Positions 40,585 through 53,140 of a stretch of 64,000 nucleotides of DNA are shown in pieces. The stretch comes from Vespa crabro. Its lineage: Eukaryota; Arthropoda; Insecta; Hymenoptera; Vespidae. Each line of letters opens with the position of its first letter. Position 1 is the first letter of the stretch. The translations under genes were made by a program, and so were the position numbers. The notes below the pieces were generated by a model that ran no database searches, had not been told where the DNA came from, and saw only the letters and a program-made list of their open reading frames with translations. The stretch covers positions 6,229,213 to 6,293,212 of the forward strand of contig NC_060958.1 of the NCBI RefSeq assembly GCF_910589235.1, in the 5' to 3' direction.

Positions 40585-41137
40585 CTTTTAAAATAGAATA
40601 ATATTTTAAAAATGCTAAATACGCTTAAAATTCTGAATACTGTCTGAGAAATCAGATATATTACTTTTCACTGCTTTAATCATGAAAGATTAAAAAAAAA
40701 AAAAAGAAAAAAAAAAGAAAAAAAAAAGAAAGAAAGAAAAAAGAAAAAAAAAGAAAAAAGAAAAAAAAAAGAAAAAAAATATCAGACTGATCTCTCTGTG
40801 TCTTTGCATTGAGAAATTTTTTGAAACTCTGTGATGTATATATTATGTACAATGATAACACTAAAATAGTAAAGTTATTATATTCTGTGGTTTATTAGAA
40901 TCCTTTATATTATTGAGAGTCAGTTATTATTTTAAGTGTTCTAACTCTAAACCTATTTGGTATTACTAAGAAGCAAAAAACTTTCTTTGATAAGTTATAT
41001 TATCTTTATTTGATACGTAAAAATATGACTTGTACATAAGTTACTACTGTTCGTAATAAAATATGTCATTATAGAATTAAACTTAGCATTTATGTGTGAA
41101 AATTTTTGAGGCATAAATGATTAAAAAATAAATAAAA
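40585..41137. other. convergent 3' region of ZNF236-like and TRMT44
   Basis: Tail-to-tail intergenic stretch with an A-rich imperfect repeat (about 40690-40780). A plus-strand AATAAA lies at 41055-41060 and a minus-strand AATAAA (plus TTTATT) at 41005-41010. If these are the signals used, the two 3' UTRs overlap. Confidence 0.5.
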
Positions 41138-43085
41138 TTAATGTTTAAAATTGCATTTAATTGCAATGTTTGGACAACCATCAGGATGATTTTCATGAAA
41201 CCAACAAGGTTTTACTTTTACTGGATGTGCAGTACTAGTTTTTCGTTTTTTTTTAATATTAATAGGTGTAATTCCAGGTATTCTGAACTGTACTCTTCCT
41301 TGAATTACAGAAAATATGTGACCATTATTTCTTAGTAATGTTTGAATACCTCCACATTCATTTCTTAATTGTTTCAACATTTCCGAGGGTATTAATTTTA
41401 CAATATCTTTTAAATCAATTTCACCACCTGCATTCCAAATTTTATTAGATTTTTCTTGCAGATTTATTGGGCGATATGTACACAATAATTGCGATGAAAC
41501 TATTTTAATGATATCAAATATTAAAGTTTTATTTAATTGAGTGCAATTTCGTACTTGTTCTATAGGATTTCTTGGTTTAAAATTATCAGACCATGAATTA
41601 GATAAGTGTTCATTATTATCTTCTTTAATTAAACCCTCTGATGATGATGATTTTATATTTATTAATTTCTGTATATGTTTATCCTGTAAATGAGTATCTT
41701 CTTTTGAATAATTTCTCTTCCAACCAATTAAACAAATTCTTTTTGTTGATGGTATTCTTAATTTATCGATTTGGGTATCAAAACCACATATCTCAGATAT
41801 ATTTTTAATATATGAAATATACTCTGAATATTGGCTTTTAGATGCACTTTGCCTTTGATATTTTTTACCATTAAATTCATAAGCACAACATGGTAATAAA
41901 AAAAAACGACAATTATATGAACTACGTGCAGCAATAACTGGAATCCATGGTGTAAGTTCATCAGAATGATTTCCAATAAGCCAATCTATTTCAGGAAATA
42001 ATGAGGAAGCTGATGGAACAATAGTTTGAACCTATAAATATTAGTAAAATTATATATTAAACAGGTAATAATCCACTCAGTAAATAATAAATAATAATTA
42101 AGGATTATATACATACTTCCAAACGAGTATTTTTTGGGAAATGATCCCAGATTTTTCTTTTTCGCAAATCAATTCCTAATCCTGAATATCCCTCGCTTGA
42201 TAAAATATGCACAAGTAGACCATTTCCGCAACCGAGATCCAAAAATGATTGTAATTTTTTTGTGCCACTTTCATTTCTTTCATTTTCCCATAATAAAATT
42301 AGATAAGTTGCAATAGAAATATCTTCATAAACAAATTTTGATGGATCAGTATTTTCAGGCCACGTTTTGACCATAGCATCACCATATTTTATTTTAAGTT
42401 CATTATATAATTTTGCATATTTTTCAGGTGACACAAGAGATAAAGAATTGATAATAAAACTATTCTTAACTTGTTCATTTTTTATCCATGTTATAAAACG
42501 GGGGAATAATTTTTCTTTTAGCCAAACAATACTTTTATCAGAATTTACATCATCTATTTTCTCTATACACATAGAAATGATTCCTTCTTTTTCATAAAGT
42601 ATTTTGTAAATTATATGTGTACCTAATGAAAGTTTATCTTTAAAATTTAATAAGTTTAAATCTTTAGAACTATTTTTTTGAAGGCACAAAATATAATTTT
42701 CTTTTCTATTAATAAATGTAAATTCTAACGTTGAACAAAATAATTGAGAATTACGAGGCAATAACTCATTTACATATAAAAATATATGTTCATTGCAATT
42801 TTCAAGATTTATGGAATCAATTATATTACAATATTCATTTATTTTTAATATCTCTATTAAAATATTAATATCTTTAGAGACATCATTCCCTATTGACAAA
42901 GATTGTATTTCTTTGATATAGTAATATACGTTCTGATTACATTTCAATTGTGCTATAAGCATTCTTTGGCATGCTAAAACTCTACGATTAATAGTATGTG
43001 GATTATTTAATAGAATATCTACGGCCTTCCAATAATGTGAAACATCTCTGCCACTATCTTCAGATACTATCGATTCAAAATTCAT
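41138..43085 (-). CDS. TRMT44: TRMT44-type tRNA(Ser) uridine-44 2'-O-methyltransferase
   Basis: Family members (yeast Trm44) methylate the 2'-OH of U44 in tRNA-Ser using SAM, in the cytoplasm. Two exons, 42117-43085 and 41138-42031, with an 85-nt intron, give 620 aa. The SAM-binding motif FLDLGCGNGLLVHIL is at 281-295, followed by YSGLGIDLRKRKIWDHFP. The family block DWLIGNHSDELTPWIP is at 339-354, then FFLLPCCAYEFNGKKY, CGF and LRIPSTKRICLIGW. The C-terminus carries a C-x9-C-x6-C-x3-H zinc-binding motif at 599-620, as expected for TRMT44. The N-terminal 270 residues are poorly conserved and Ile/Asn-rich. The start ATG lies only 32 nt after the stop codon of the upstream LYRM9 gene on the same strand. 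Confidence 0.94.
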
Positions 43086-43117
43086 TTTGAAAAGTATCTT
43101 ATTTTTTTATATGCACT

Positions 43118-43677
43118 TTACTTTCCTATTTCCTTATTGTACTGTGGATATTAAAGGGAAAATAAAAAAAGAATAATATAGTAAGTTATATAAATATATA
43201 TATATATATATATATACTTAATTATATTAAGATTTATGCATTAAAAATACCTTTTGCAAAATCCATTTAGCATCAGAGAATGCTTTTTCCATAATCATTT
43301 TAACACGTTCTGGATCGGGCTCAACGGTGTGTTGTTTAAAACTCTACAGAATAATGTAAATTCGAAGAGTATTATCAAGAATTCATATGAAATATATTTT
43401 GCCAGTGAATAACGCACTAATCAAGCTGGTAAAATTATATGTAAAATATGTAAGGTTATGTTGCTACGAACACGTGACAAACTATTTCGGCATTATTATT
43501 AACTTTTTTTTAAATGCGTTTAGGACTTTATTGTTACAATCACGAACTTACTTGTTTGATAGAATGTTTATAAAATTCGTTTGCACCTTTTGGAAGTTTA
43601 TTACATTCCCGTAATAAAAACTTGTATAATTGTTTCGGAGAATGAATACCTGCATTTTTTAATACCGTACTAGCCAT
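43118..43677 (-). CDS. LYRM9: LYR motif-containing protein 9
   Basis: Three exons, 43552-43677, 43251-43343 and 43118-43141, give 80 aa (human LYRM9 is 78). Shared features are KQLYKFLLRECNKLP (the LYR-type motif region), EFYKHSIKQSFKQH and the ending DAKWILQKYNKE. LYR proteins are small mitochondrial helical adaptors that bind acyl carrier protein and help assemble respiratory complexes or Fe-S proteins. The exact role of LYRM9 is not established. The last exon codes for only seven residues and the stop, and lies 32 nt before the TRMT44 start. The gene is divergent from the FAD-synthase-like gene on its other side. Confidence 0.92.
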
Positions 43678-44119
43678 TATCGTTGCCAATTTTAAAGTAA
43701 TTTCGTATAATATAAAATGTCTACTATATTTCACCGTATTACAGTCACTCGTGTTGTATCTTTGGTTGAATCTATTACAATCGAGATTGATTATCGAAAT
43801 CAATGCTTTCGATTATCGAAATAAGTATAGACAAAATTATTCAGTAATCTGCGCAGAGGAATATACTTCGATGAAATACTTTTATTTATTTTTAAGTCTC
43901 TCGCGATTTATTCTTTATATAGATCAGTCTAATTAATTAGAAGAACATTAAAAAAAAAAAGAAAAAAAAAATAATATATTATGCACTATTTAATATGTTA
44001 CCTCGTATAGGTTATGCAATCTATCAAATCGCTTCCTCTGTTAGAATATAAATGAGATTTTATATGTATATAGATGTACAGCGATAATTTCTATAGAAGA
44101 AAATAATTTGAAGTGTATA
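43678..44119. promoter_or_regulatory. bidirectional promoter region, LYRM9 / FAD synthase-like
   Basis: A 442-bp gap between two divergently transcribed start codons. It must hold the 5' UTRs and start regions of both genes. It is AT-rich with a poly-A stretch at 43950-43971, and I see no TATA box or other motif that fixes a start. Shared regulation is possible but is inference from layout. Confidence 0.5.
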
Positions 44120-46159
44120 ATGTTTCATATACGTCAATATACTCTCCGGAATTCTATTAAATCCTACCAAAACTTACTACAATGTTGGATGCACGATAAC
44201 ATTGAACATCCTTCAGCTGGTCTTATTAGTGAGTTTTATTAAAATTTATTTTATTTTTTTAAGACAATAACATTCAGTATTTATTATTTTCAGTCATTGG
44301 AAATGAAATACTCAAGGCACGCGTGAAGGATACAAATTCTTACTATGCTTGTGATTTATTATATAAATGTGGTGTTAAGGTACAAAAAGTTAGTATATCC
44401 TTTGATTTTCTTACTAATAAAATAAACTTCAAGTAATTATATAATCCAACATTTTTTTTTAGTATTTAATATTTAATATTAAATTTTTATATATTTTTAA
44501 AGATATCAGTTATAAGCGATGATGTAGAAGAAATAAAGCAAGAAATAAAGAGGTTCTCTAAAAAATATACTCATGTTATTACGTCAGGTGGTATAGGACC
44601 AACTCACGATGATGTTACATATGAAGGTAAATGATAAAGAGAGAAGAAAGTATATTTTTAAGTAACAGATAATAAATATTAGAATTAATGAATAAAAAGT
44701 TGGGAGATTTTTTAGGTCTTGCGAAAGCTTTTGATGATTCGTTGCATTATCATTCAAAACTTGTAGAGATTATAAAAGATAAATTTGGTGTAAAAAATCC
44801 AACATCACCTAATTATAAAATGGCTTACGTATGTATATTCATTATACTATTTATATTTATACAAATTCTTATCTATAACTATTAATTTTAGATTAGAAAC
44901 TTTTCTTATACATGATATTTCTTAGATACCAACAAAAGCTTCTTTAATATTTGGGAAAGGAGACAGTCTAAGGTATCCATGTGTAACATTAAAGAACGTA
45001 TATATATTTCCTGGATCACCACTATTCTTTGAAAAATCTTTTGGAATTTTATGCAAGGTAATGTTTATAAAAACTCTTTTTAAATATTTTAATTAACATT
45101 TATTAGAAATTGACATAATGCATTTCTTCAGCAATTGTTTTTAACAAATAAGTATTTTGCAAAGGATGAAATATATTTAAATGCGAAAGAGGAATTATTT
45201 GCAAATACCTTAACAATTCTTTCAAACAAATTTCCAAATGTTTCATTTGGTTCGTATCCTGTAAGCAATAATAGGTAATAAAAAAAAAAAAAGAAAAAAT
45301 ATTTCACTAATTTAATTTTTTTTTATCAAATAAATTTTTTCATTATAAATTATTCCCAGCTACTACAAAGCATTCATTACCATAGAAAGTGACAACATTG
45401 AAGAAACGAAAAAAGCAAAACAACAACTTTGCGATCTTATAGGACCAGATATGTTGGTGACAAATAATAATGATCCACATATCAATAGCCTTACAAAATA
45501 TAACAACTTTCTTAATAAATGTCAACAATCGTTTATATACGAAGAGACTTTGGAAACATTAATGTAAAACATCCTTATATTAATATTTAAAATAGGATTA
45601 TAATAATTTTCTATTTAATATTATATCATTTGATTATTTTAGGAAAATTTATCATCATCAATCTGAGAAAATAATAATTTATTTTGATGGTAGTGTAGAA
45701 TCGCAGATACTTATACATTTTGCTTACTTGGCTAATACAATATTAGGTGTAAATGAAAAACTACAAATTATTTGTTTAAAATTGTCTCCACTTTTTAGAA
45801 ATGACAAACGATTAATCAAAGATATTGTAAAAAGGTACAATCTAATTTTTTTCTTTGTTTCTTTTTCAATCTTTTAATATTTAACAGAAACACTGAGATT
45901 TATGGTTTTCAGATATAATCTAAATATCTACATGTTAGAAAGCGATGTTTCCGATGATATAAAGAAATTAAGGTCGGTAAAACCGCAATTAGAAATCTTA
46001 TTAGTCGGAACGGAGGGAAAGAAATTTTGTGAAACATTGGAATGTCAATCAAGAAATGATGAGATTATTGGGGAATTAAAAATAAACAATCCGCTACGTA
46101 GATGGACGCAAGAAGATATACGGATATTCGCTAAATTTTTATTATTGCCCTTTGCATGA
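44120..46159 (+). CDS. FLAD1: FAD synthase-like protein with degenerate synthase domain
   Basis: Exons 44120-44228, 44294-44388, 44503-44626, 44716-44828, 44926-45057, 45132-45274, 45360-45563, 45643-45834 and 45913-46159 join in frame to 452 aa (human FLAD1 is 587 or 490). The first 23 residues (MFHIRQYTLRNSIKSYQNLL) are basic and free of acids, like a mitochondrial presequence. Residues about 36-200 are the molybdopterin-binding-like (MoaB/CinA) domain, with IIGNEIL and SGGIGPTHDD at 96-105. The C-terminal half aligns in layout with the PAPS-reductase-like FAD synthase domain. However, the SGGKD-type loop reads FDGSVES (321-327), the GTRR-type motif reads GTEGKK, and the protein stops at LLPFA just where active FLAD1 continues into its YDRGYTSLG segment. 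FMN adenylation is therefore doubtful. It may be a paralogue kept for the N-terminal hydrolase-like domain. AATAAA at 46303-46308. Confidence 0.88.
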
Positions 46160-48361
46160 TTTCACAAACTCTTCGAGATGAAACACACGTTTTACTGAAA
46201 TCCCTTACACATACACTTTTATAGCCTTGTACATATTTATAACCACGAAGGATGAAAATATTTCATTTACAGTGAAAGTACTAATAACAAAACAGGTACG
46301 GTAATAAATAATAACGATATCTTGCAACAATCTCGTTTATTTTCTTTTTCTTTTTTTTTTTACTCTAAATTATTTTATCGATCAATTAGTTACTTTAGAG
46401 AAGAATACAAGTTTACGACGTTAATAGATATTTTGATATAATCTATGTCCCATCCCTCAAAGGAGAGAGGAGCAGTCATCTCATCGTTGCGAATCACGCG
46501 CGACCTCGATTTGAAAAATCCCAAAATGCTTCCGGCAGGTTGACGGAAGTCGTTTAATATTCGTAAGGGCATGCACAGCAAGAAACACAAAAGCTTCCTA
46601 CCATTGTCTACGTGCGCTTTCAATATGTCTGCTCAGCCATCCGAGCAGCGGAACTCGAATGTACATTGAAGAGGTATGAGGTTCGGGGGTGGGTATATGG
46701 GTGATGGGGAGGGTAAGAGCGAGGGTGAGGGAGATAAAGAGAGAAAGAGAGAGAAAGAGAAGGATGAAAAGGAGGAGGAGGAGGAGGGTCGCGAGATTCC
46801 AGGGACTGAAGTTAAGAGAGGGGGAAGTCTGAGTATAAGCTCGTATTACACATTTTTCAAGTGAGGGAAAAGGCTGGGTGGGAGGGAAGAGGAGGAGGAG
46901 GAGGAGGAGGAGGAGGAGGAGGAGGTGGTGGAATCTCTCCGTTTCTACCTCCTTCTACCCTTTCGAAATTTCATTTCCAGTTAAAGTATTTCTAGCTTTT
47001 TTCCTTTGAAACTTTAAAATGAGACCGGGGAGGAGAGCCCCGCTCTGTCCTCCCAACCACCCTTTCCTTACCCCCTTTTTTCTCTCTACGTCTTCACCGA
47101 GTCCGCTCTAGTCGCGATATTCTGCGGAAGAGAGGTACTATTTTTCATATTCTTACTTCTTCGTTTTTCTTACGTACATACATATATCGTTCCTTGCGAG
47201 AAATCATTTCGAAACTTCAAACGCACCTCGTTCGCGCTCTCATTGTTAAGACAAACACGGGACACTTTTCGATTAACGTTTTATACACTTTTCAAGCCCC
47301 GATTCAAGAGAATAGACGGATTTCAATTGTTAACTCTGCGAAATGTAACGAACGTCGTAATTTTCTTTTTCCCTTTTTTCTTTTTTTTCCCTTTTCCCCC
47401 ATCCCCAAATGAAACTCTAACATTCAGAAAAATCGTAATATCACTCGAGTACAAATAGGTCGAACCAAATATGTCTATCAATGCTCCTCTGATTTGATAT
47501 TTATATACATACACATATAACATATACATATGCATATCTGTTATCATTGTAAATACTTTGAATTTCAACCTTTCTTGTATGTTTGCTATGTCATATCTGT
47601 GCCAACGTCAAAATTATTTTCAGCTGTAATACGACATATCTACGTACGTACATATTTCATGCTTATATATGTTTATTATGGTGACTCGATTAATAATAGA
47701 AAAACAAAAAAAAACAAGAATGGAGAACATAAACGTGATTCAGTTACGTTTTTAAAACTATTTTTTAATACGTCCTTTTGATATAACCCTTATCGCAATA
47801 CATTTCTCTATATTATAGGAATCGACAGGGGAAAGAGGAAATATTTCCTGGCTACCCCTCCATACTACTTCCCCTTCGCAGTCCCTCCCAAGCCCCTCTC
47901 TGTCCCATTCTTCCCCTCTTCTATCCCATCTGCCTGCCGCCTCCCCGTACGTCACCAATGGGGCTTTTTCGAGCAAAGGAACTTTATAAAAATACCGCGT
48001 TCATCGTCATTTCAATTTCGGTTAAAAATATTGAAGTACACCGGTGGTATTTTTCAAACAAACACGAACTCGCACGGGCCTGGCTGCTGGCACAGACTAA
48101 ACCAGCGGGGGTGGGGATAGGGGATGGTGGGGAAAGTGTATATAATGCAAGCGCGGCGCAAAACGGAAATGGATAAAATACTATTTCAGCTTTTCTATAG
48201 CAATGCCAGTTTAATATCTGTAGAAATTGTATTGGTTCTTTTATAAAGGAGCGGGGTGCGGGGTGGTGGAAAAAATAAAAGAAAAAGAAAAATAGAAGGA
48301 AAAAGAATCAGTGTGGAATTCAACGTAGAATAACGTAATACCAAAGTTACCGTAACATTTT

Positions 48362-48413
<52 letters not shown>

Positions 48414-48751
48414 ACATATATTCATACGTATATACATACGTAGATACATATATATGTATATATGCTAAGATAAAGAGAGAGAGAAATACGAATCCTTTAC
48501 GAGTTTACCGACGATGTTCTACGAAGTTTTCCAATTAATTAACGAGTTGGTACTACTCCCTTGTTAATAGATAGAATCCCCACTGTGCCTTCTCTTCGAA
48601 GGAATTACATCATCTAGCGTTACGTGGATCGTCTTGAATTTGATTTAGATTCGAGATTGAAGATTTAATTGTACATACATACTTGCGTACTTATATATAT
48701 ATGTATCTATCTATATATATATCTATGTAAGTATCTATCTATCTATTTATG

Positions 48752-48805
<54 letters not shown>

Positions 48806-49000
48806 TGCAGAGAAGAAATTAACGAGAATAATGAGGAAAAATAAGGTATACGCCGAAAGGTACGATCTTCTTAAACGATCGTTGAACGTTTGCTCACATG
48901 CGACCATTTTGAGGCGGTTGTAGCAGACGAAGTAGACAGGGGAGTCTCGTATTTCAACGGAGTATTTCATTTGAGTTTGGAATTGATTGCTCGGCGGGTT
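46160..49000. other. non-coding region after the FAD synthase-like gene
   Basis: After the 3' UTR there is a non-repetitive stretch at 46390-46680, a purine-rich block with (GGA)n at 46890-46925, and another non-repetitive block at 47930-48175. (TA)n arrays lie at about 48364-48411 and 48757-48802. Open frames are short and unrecognisable. A minus-strand 77-codon frame at 46390-46623 has ordinary composition but no known family and no convincing splice context. Confidence 0.45.
46890..46925 (+). repeat. (GGA)n array
   Basis: A pure GGA trinucleotide run inside a longer purine-only tract on the plus strand. Confidence 0.9.
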
Positions 49001-49022
49001 GAAGAAAGTTGGTGGGTTGGGG

Positions 49023-49069
<47 letters not shown>

Positions 49070-49474
49070 GTAGGGAGGGAGAGAGAGGGAGAGAGGGAGA
49101 GAATATAGAAGAGGGTGCGCGGGTTGGTTCGTTGGAAGGGAGCCTCCAAGCTGAAGAGGAGGATACGAAGGGGGAAGTGGCACAGGGTCAGAAGGAGAGG
49201 GAGAGTGAATATATATTCGGTGAGAACAGAACGGCCGAACGACGAGAGACGGAATGGAACGAAACGAACGTATATTTCCAGAACAAATATTTACGCGAAA
49301 GAGGTATAAAAAGAGCGAAAATGTGTTTTCTGTTTGATTTGCGACTGTATTTTTCTTTCCGGCCCGACTGCCTCACCTCACCTCATCTCGTCTCTCCCTT
49401 CTCTCTTTCTCTCTCTTCCTCCTCCTCTCCCCCTCCCTCTCTCTCTTCATTTTCGTTTTCTCTCTGTTTCTAAC

Positions 49475-49533
<59 letters not shown>

Positions 49534-49775
49534 TCATCCTTCCTCTTCCTTCTTCTCTTTCTCCTCTTCCTCCTCTTCTTCTTCCTCTTACTCTTCGTGT
49601 GCTCTCCATCCCACACACGATTTCCCTGTTTCCCTTATTTGCTTTTATTCGAAGGCATGCGCTCGCGGCTGCAAACTTCGCTAATTACCTATCCCATTAC
49701 TACCACCTAGAAATTTCGAAAATCAATGAATATAAGCTGCGAATAATTTCTCTCTCCTCCCTCTCCCTCTCTCTG

Positions 49776-49816
<41 letters not shown>

Positions 49817-49865
49817 TTTTTACTCTCTCATCTTTCTTCTCTTTTTCTTTTCATCATATTTTCGC

Positions 49866-49926
<61 letters not shown>

Positions 49927-50382
49927 CTCTACGAATGGCAATCGAAACTTTTCGAGACTCGTTCTATTTTCCATGCGACCAACCCATCCCTTTCCCATTC
50001 CAAGGCGTACTTTTTAATCACAAAAAGCTTTATTTTTATTTTTCGCCTTCATCGTCGTTAGCTCATCTTGTGGTCGGTCGAACGAGTCCGAGACGTTATC
50101 AAGATATCTCGTCGGAGCATGTGTTGTCATCGTCAGAGCTTGTATTATTACTCGCAACATAAAGTCGAGCAAATATTGAAATTGTTAACTCTCGTCATCC
50201 TCGTCGAGGTAAAGAGGAAAGAGAAGGAGGAGAGAGAAGAGTAGGAGAAGGAGTAGGTGGAGGTGGAGATGGAGGTGGTGGTTTCGTCACGAGTGAAGTT
50301 GCCGCGGTATAATCATCACATAAATAACGAAGTATAAAGTTTCCTCTAATAACAAAAGTAACTGGGAAGCGAGGTAGAGTAT

Positions 50383-50428
<46 letters not shown>

Positions 50429-50440
50429 ATAAAGGCAGAT
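49001..50440. repeat. cluster of long GA/CT microsatellites
   Basis: (GA)n at 49025-49065, (CT)n at 49481-49523, about 49780-49815 and 49866-49920, and (GA)n at about 50381-50430, with degenerate purine or pyrimidine tracts between them. Strand polarity switches from GA to CT and back to GA within 1.4 kb. All long open frames here are low-complexity (Leu/Ser or Arg/Glu) reads of the repeats. Confidence 0.85.
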
Positions 50441-51002
50441 TCGTGGAAGGGGATCCGACGGAGTGAATCGTAAGTGAGCTATGAATTATGCATTTGGCCA
50501 TCGGGGGTGCTCATCCAACTCTTCGACAACCGGCTAGAAATTCCTCCGTAGAATTTAAAATTCGAGAAGACATAAGAAACGTCGTTTACGTGAACCGTTA
50601 AAAGTGACCGATGAGCGGCCACCAATGAAAAGTACCTTCTGTTTCCTTTTACAACTACTTTTTTACCTTTACTTTTTTCTTTTTTTTTTTGTATATTTCT
50701 CTTCTTTTACTACGTGATTGATAAAGAAAGAGTATCGAGATAAGAATATTCAGAACTTATTAATAATCTTTCATAATATTTCAAAAAGAAATAACACGAA
50801 TCTGATGATTTCGGATAATAAAGAGTATCTTATAGTAACGTAACTAGAGCTTGAATTTTATCACGAAAATTGTTAAGGAAATAGACCGATCAAAAGAGAT
50901 TTTATGTATAGCAATGATTTATTCGTGGTTCCTTTCGAGTGTTTCTTTTCTTTTTTTCTATTTTTTTTCTTTTTCTTTTAAGTCGAGATCAAAGAATAAT
51001 TA

Positions 51003-51033
<31 letters not shown>

Positions 51034-51387
51034 TCGAGAGAAAAGATTTACATCGTTAGGAGGATGTCATTTAACGCCAGATTTATTTACCAATCATTAA
51101 AAATGACTGACTGCAATTGTTTTTATAGAAATTTCTATTTTTACATTTTATCGCACGTTTTTTCAAGGCATTGCGACTTTTTCTATCTATAAACAGATAT
51201 GATAGAAGTATATAAATTCCTTTTTTTTCTCTCTCTTTTTTTGTTTTTCTGAGATACATACATATGAGATATACCTTTAATGCATCAGAATAATAATTAT
51301 TATCGATAGTTCCAATATTAAATCGACATAGACAATATAATTTTGATGATAATAATATATATAATTAATATATAATAATAATTTAGC

Positions 51388-51464
<77 letters not shown>

Positions 51465-53140
51465 TAATAATAATTTATAGTCAATTTCTATGATAAAAGT
51501 TTTATACAAATAATTTCCAAAGAGTATTATTATCATTGCGAGATGACACAAACACAAACGTACACATAGAATGAACGCACAAGAATTTCGCAAGGGAACG
51601 GTTTATCTTTTACTAAGGCTACTTTTGTTTTACGATTATTCTCTCCATCCACTATTCGCTCGTGATTCACCGCGAAAGGGAAAAGCATTTTCCCCGCTTG
51701 AGAAACTGTCGCACATATCCCGTAAACCGGATATAGAAGCTTCGAAAATATCTCGCGAAATTACCGGTTTGCTTCGAAGCAAAACGCTTCTCTAATCTCC
51801 TACTTGGGTCTGTTAAGGAAAGTAAGGAGAGAAGCTAACTCCCAGGAGATTATCGTTTTACGATCTCATTTGCAAATTGCCGAATGACGGATAATGACGG
51901 ATAATGTTTGAAAGGTTTACCTTCTCTTTTTCTCTCTTTCTCTCTCATTTTCTCTCTCTTTCTCTCTCTCTGTTTCTCTCTTTCTCTCTATCTCTATTTC
52001 TCTTTATGTCTATCTATTTATCTCGTTTCAAGAGATAGTCGTGTTAACGCTCTTCTCGAGAATTCATTGGATTCATTCGAGAAACAAGATATAAGAAATA
52101 TTTTTTCAACTTCTTTTTCTTCTTCTTCTTCTTCCTTTCCTTCCTCTTTCTCCTCCTCCTCCTTCTCCTTTCTTTCTTATCTATCCTTCCATAAAATCAA
52201 GTTAATATGAAAGTAATGTGATCTATATGCAATTTCACGGATAAAAATAATCTATAAAGAAAAAATCTTATGGAATTTTTTTTCTTACTTCTTTCTTTCT
52301 TTTTTTTTTAAAAGGATATCTACTTATTCGAAATAGGTACGAAAAATCTTTCTCGTAAGGGTTTAATAAATAAAGTTTTCTCGATGACATTGGCGTTGAT
52401 TATGTATGAGTTTAAGTATGTATAACGGTTCGATTAACTGGAAAGATAATGATCAGTTAGGTAGTCACCTACGACATAATATCCAAAATATGAGAAACCG
52501 AATCTTCGAAAATGGTCTCGGATTACGGCACGAGGCCGTCAGGTGGCAAGCAGAAACTTTTCTCTCCTTCTTCCATCACATTTATCTGTCCCCTTTGTGA
52601 GCCTACCTTGCGTTCTACTCTTTCTCCTTCGTCCACCCTTCTCCTCTTCCTCTTCGTTTTCTTTCTCTTCTTCCTACTCCACCATCACCACCATCACTAC
52701 CAACCTCGTTCCTTCTTCCCTTGGTTTCGCTGTTCTTTTCTCGGGAAGACGTTGTTAACGGCCGATGGAGGCCACCTGTTAGTCAATGTTCTCTTTCCCT
52801 CTCTTTCTCTCTCTCTTTCTCTCTTTCTCTCTGTCTGTCTTTCCTTCTTTCTCTTTCTCTCTCTCTTTTGCTCCTTCGCAGAACGTTCTCTTCGAAAGGG
52901 TGCCCGTTCGAAAGACTAACCGGGTATCGGATTAACTTTGAACTTACGATTTTCTTTCATATTTGAAAACATTCGATATCTCTTTTGCTAAATCTTCGAT
53001 GCTCGTTCACACTATATAAATATATATATATATATATATGTATGTTTGTGTATATATATAAGTATATAAATAGCGTATATCGATTTAAGAAACAAACAAA
53101 ACTATATATGACTATCATATGTCGATTATTTTTCCTATCA
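50441..53140. other. non-coding block with one GC-richer island and an AAT array
   Basis: A non-repetitive island at 50450-50640 is followed by AT-rich sequence, the (AAT)n array at 51388-51470, a second mixed-composition stretch at 51570-51900 and another at 52430-52560. CT-rich tracts (51925-52000, 52795-52865) occupy the rest. No exon could be supported. Confidence 0.4.
51388..51470 (+). repeat. (AAT)n trinucleotide array
   Basis: About 27 tandem AAT units with one AAC interruption near the right end. It reads as poly-Leu on the minus strand, which is not a real protein. Confidence 0.92.

Noticed and set aside
49009..50162. Open frames of 116-187 codons on both strands
   Set aside because: Composed of Arg-Glu or Ser-Leu repeats from (GA)n/(CT)n arrays.
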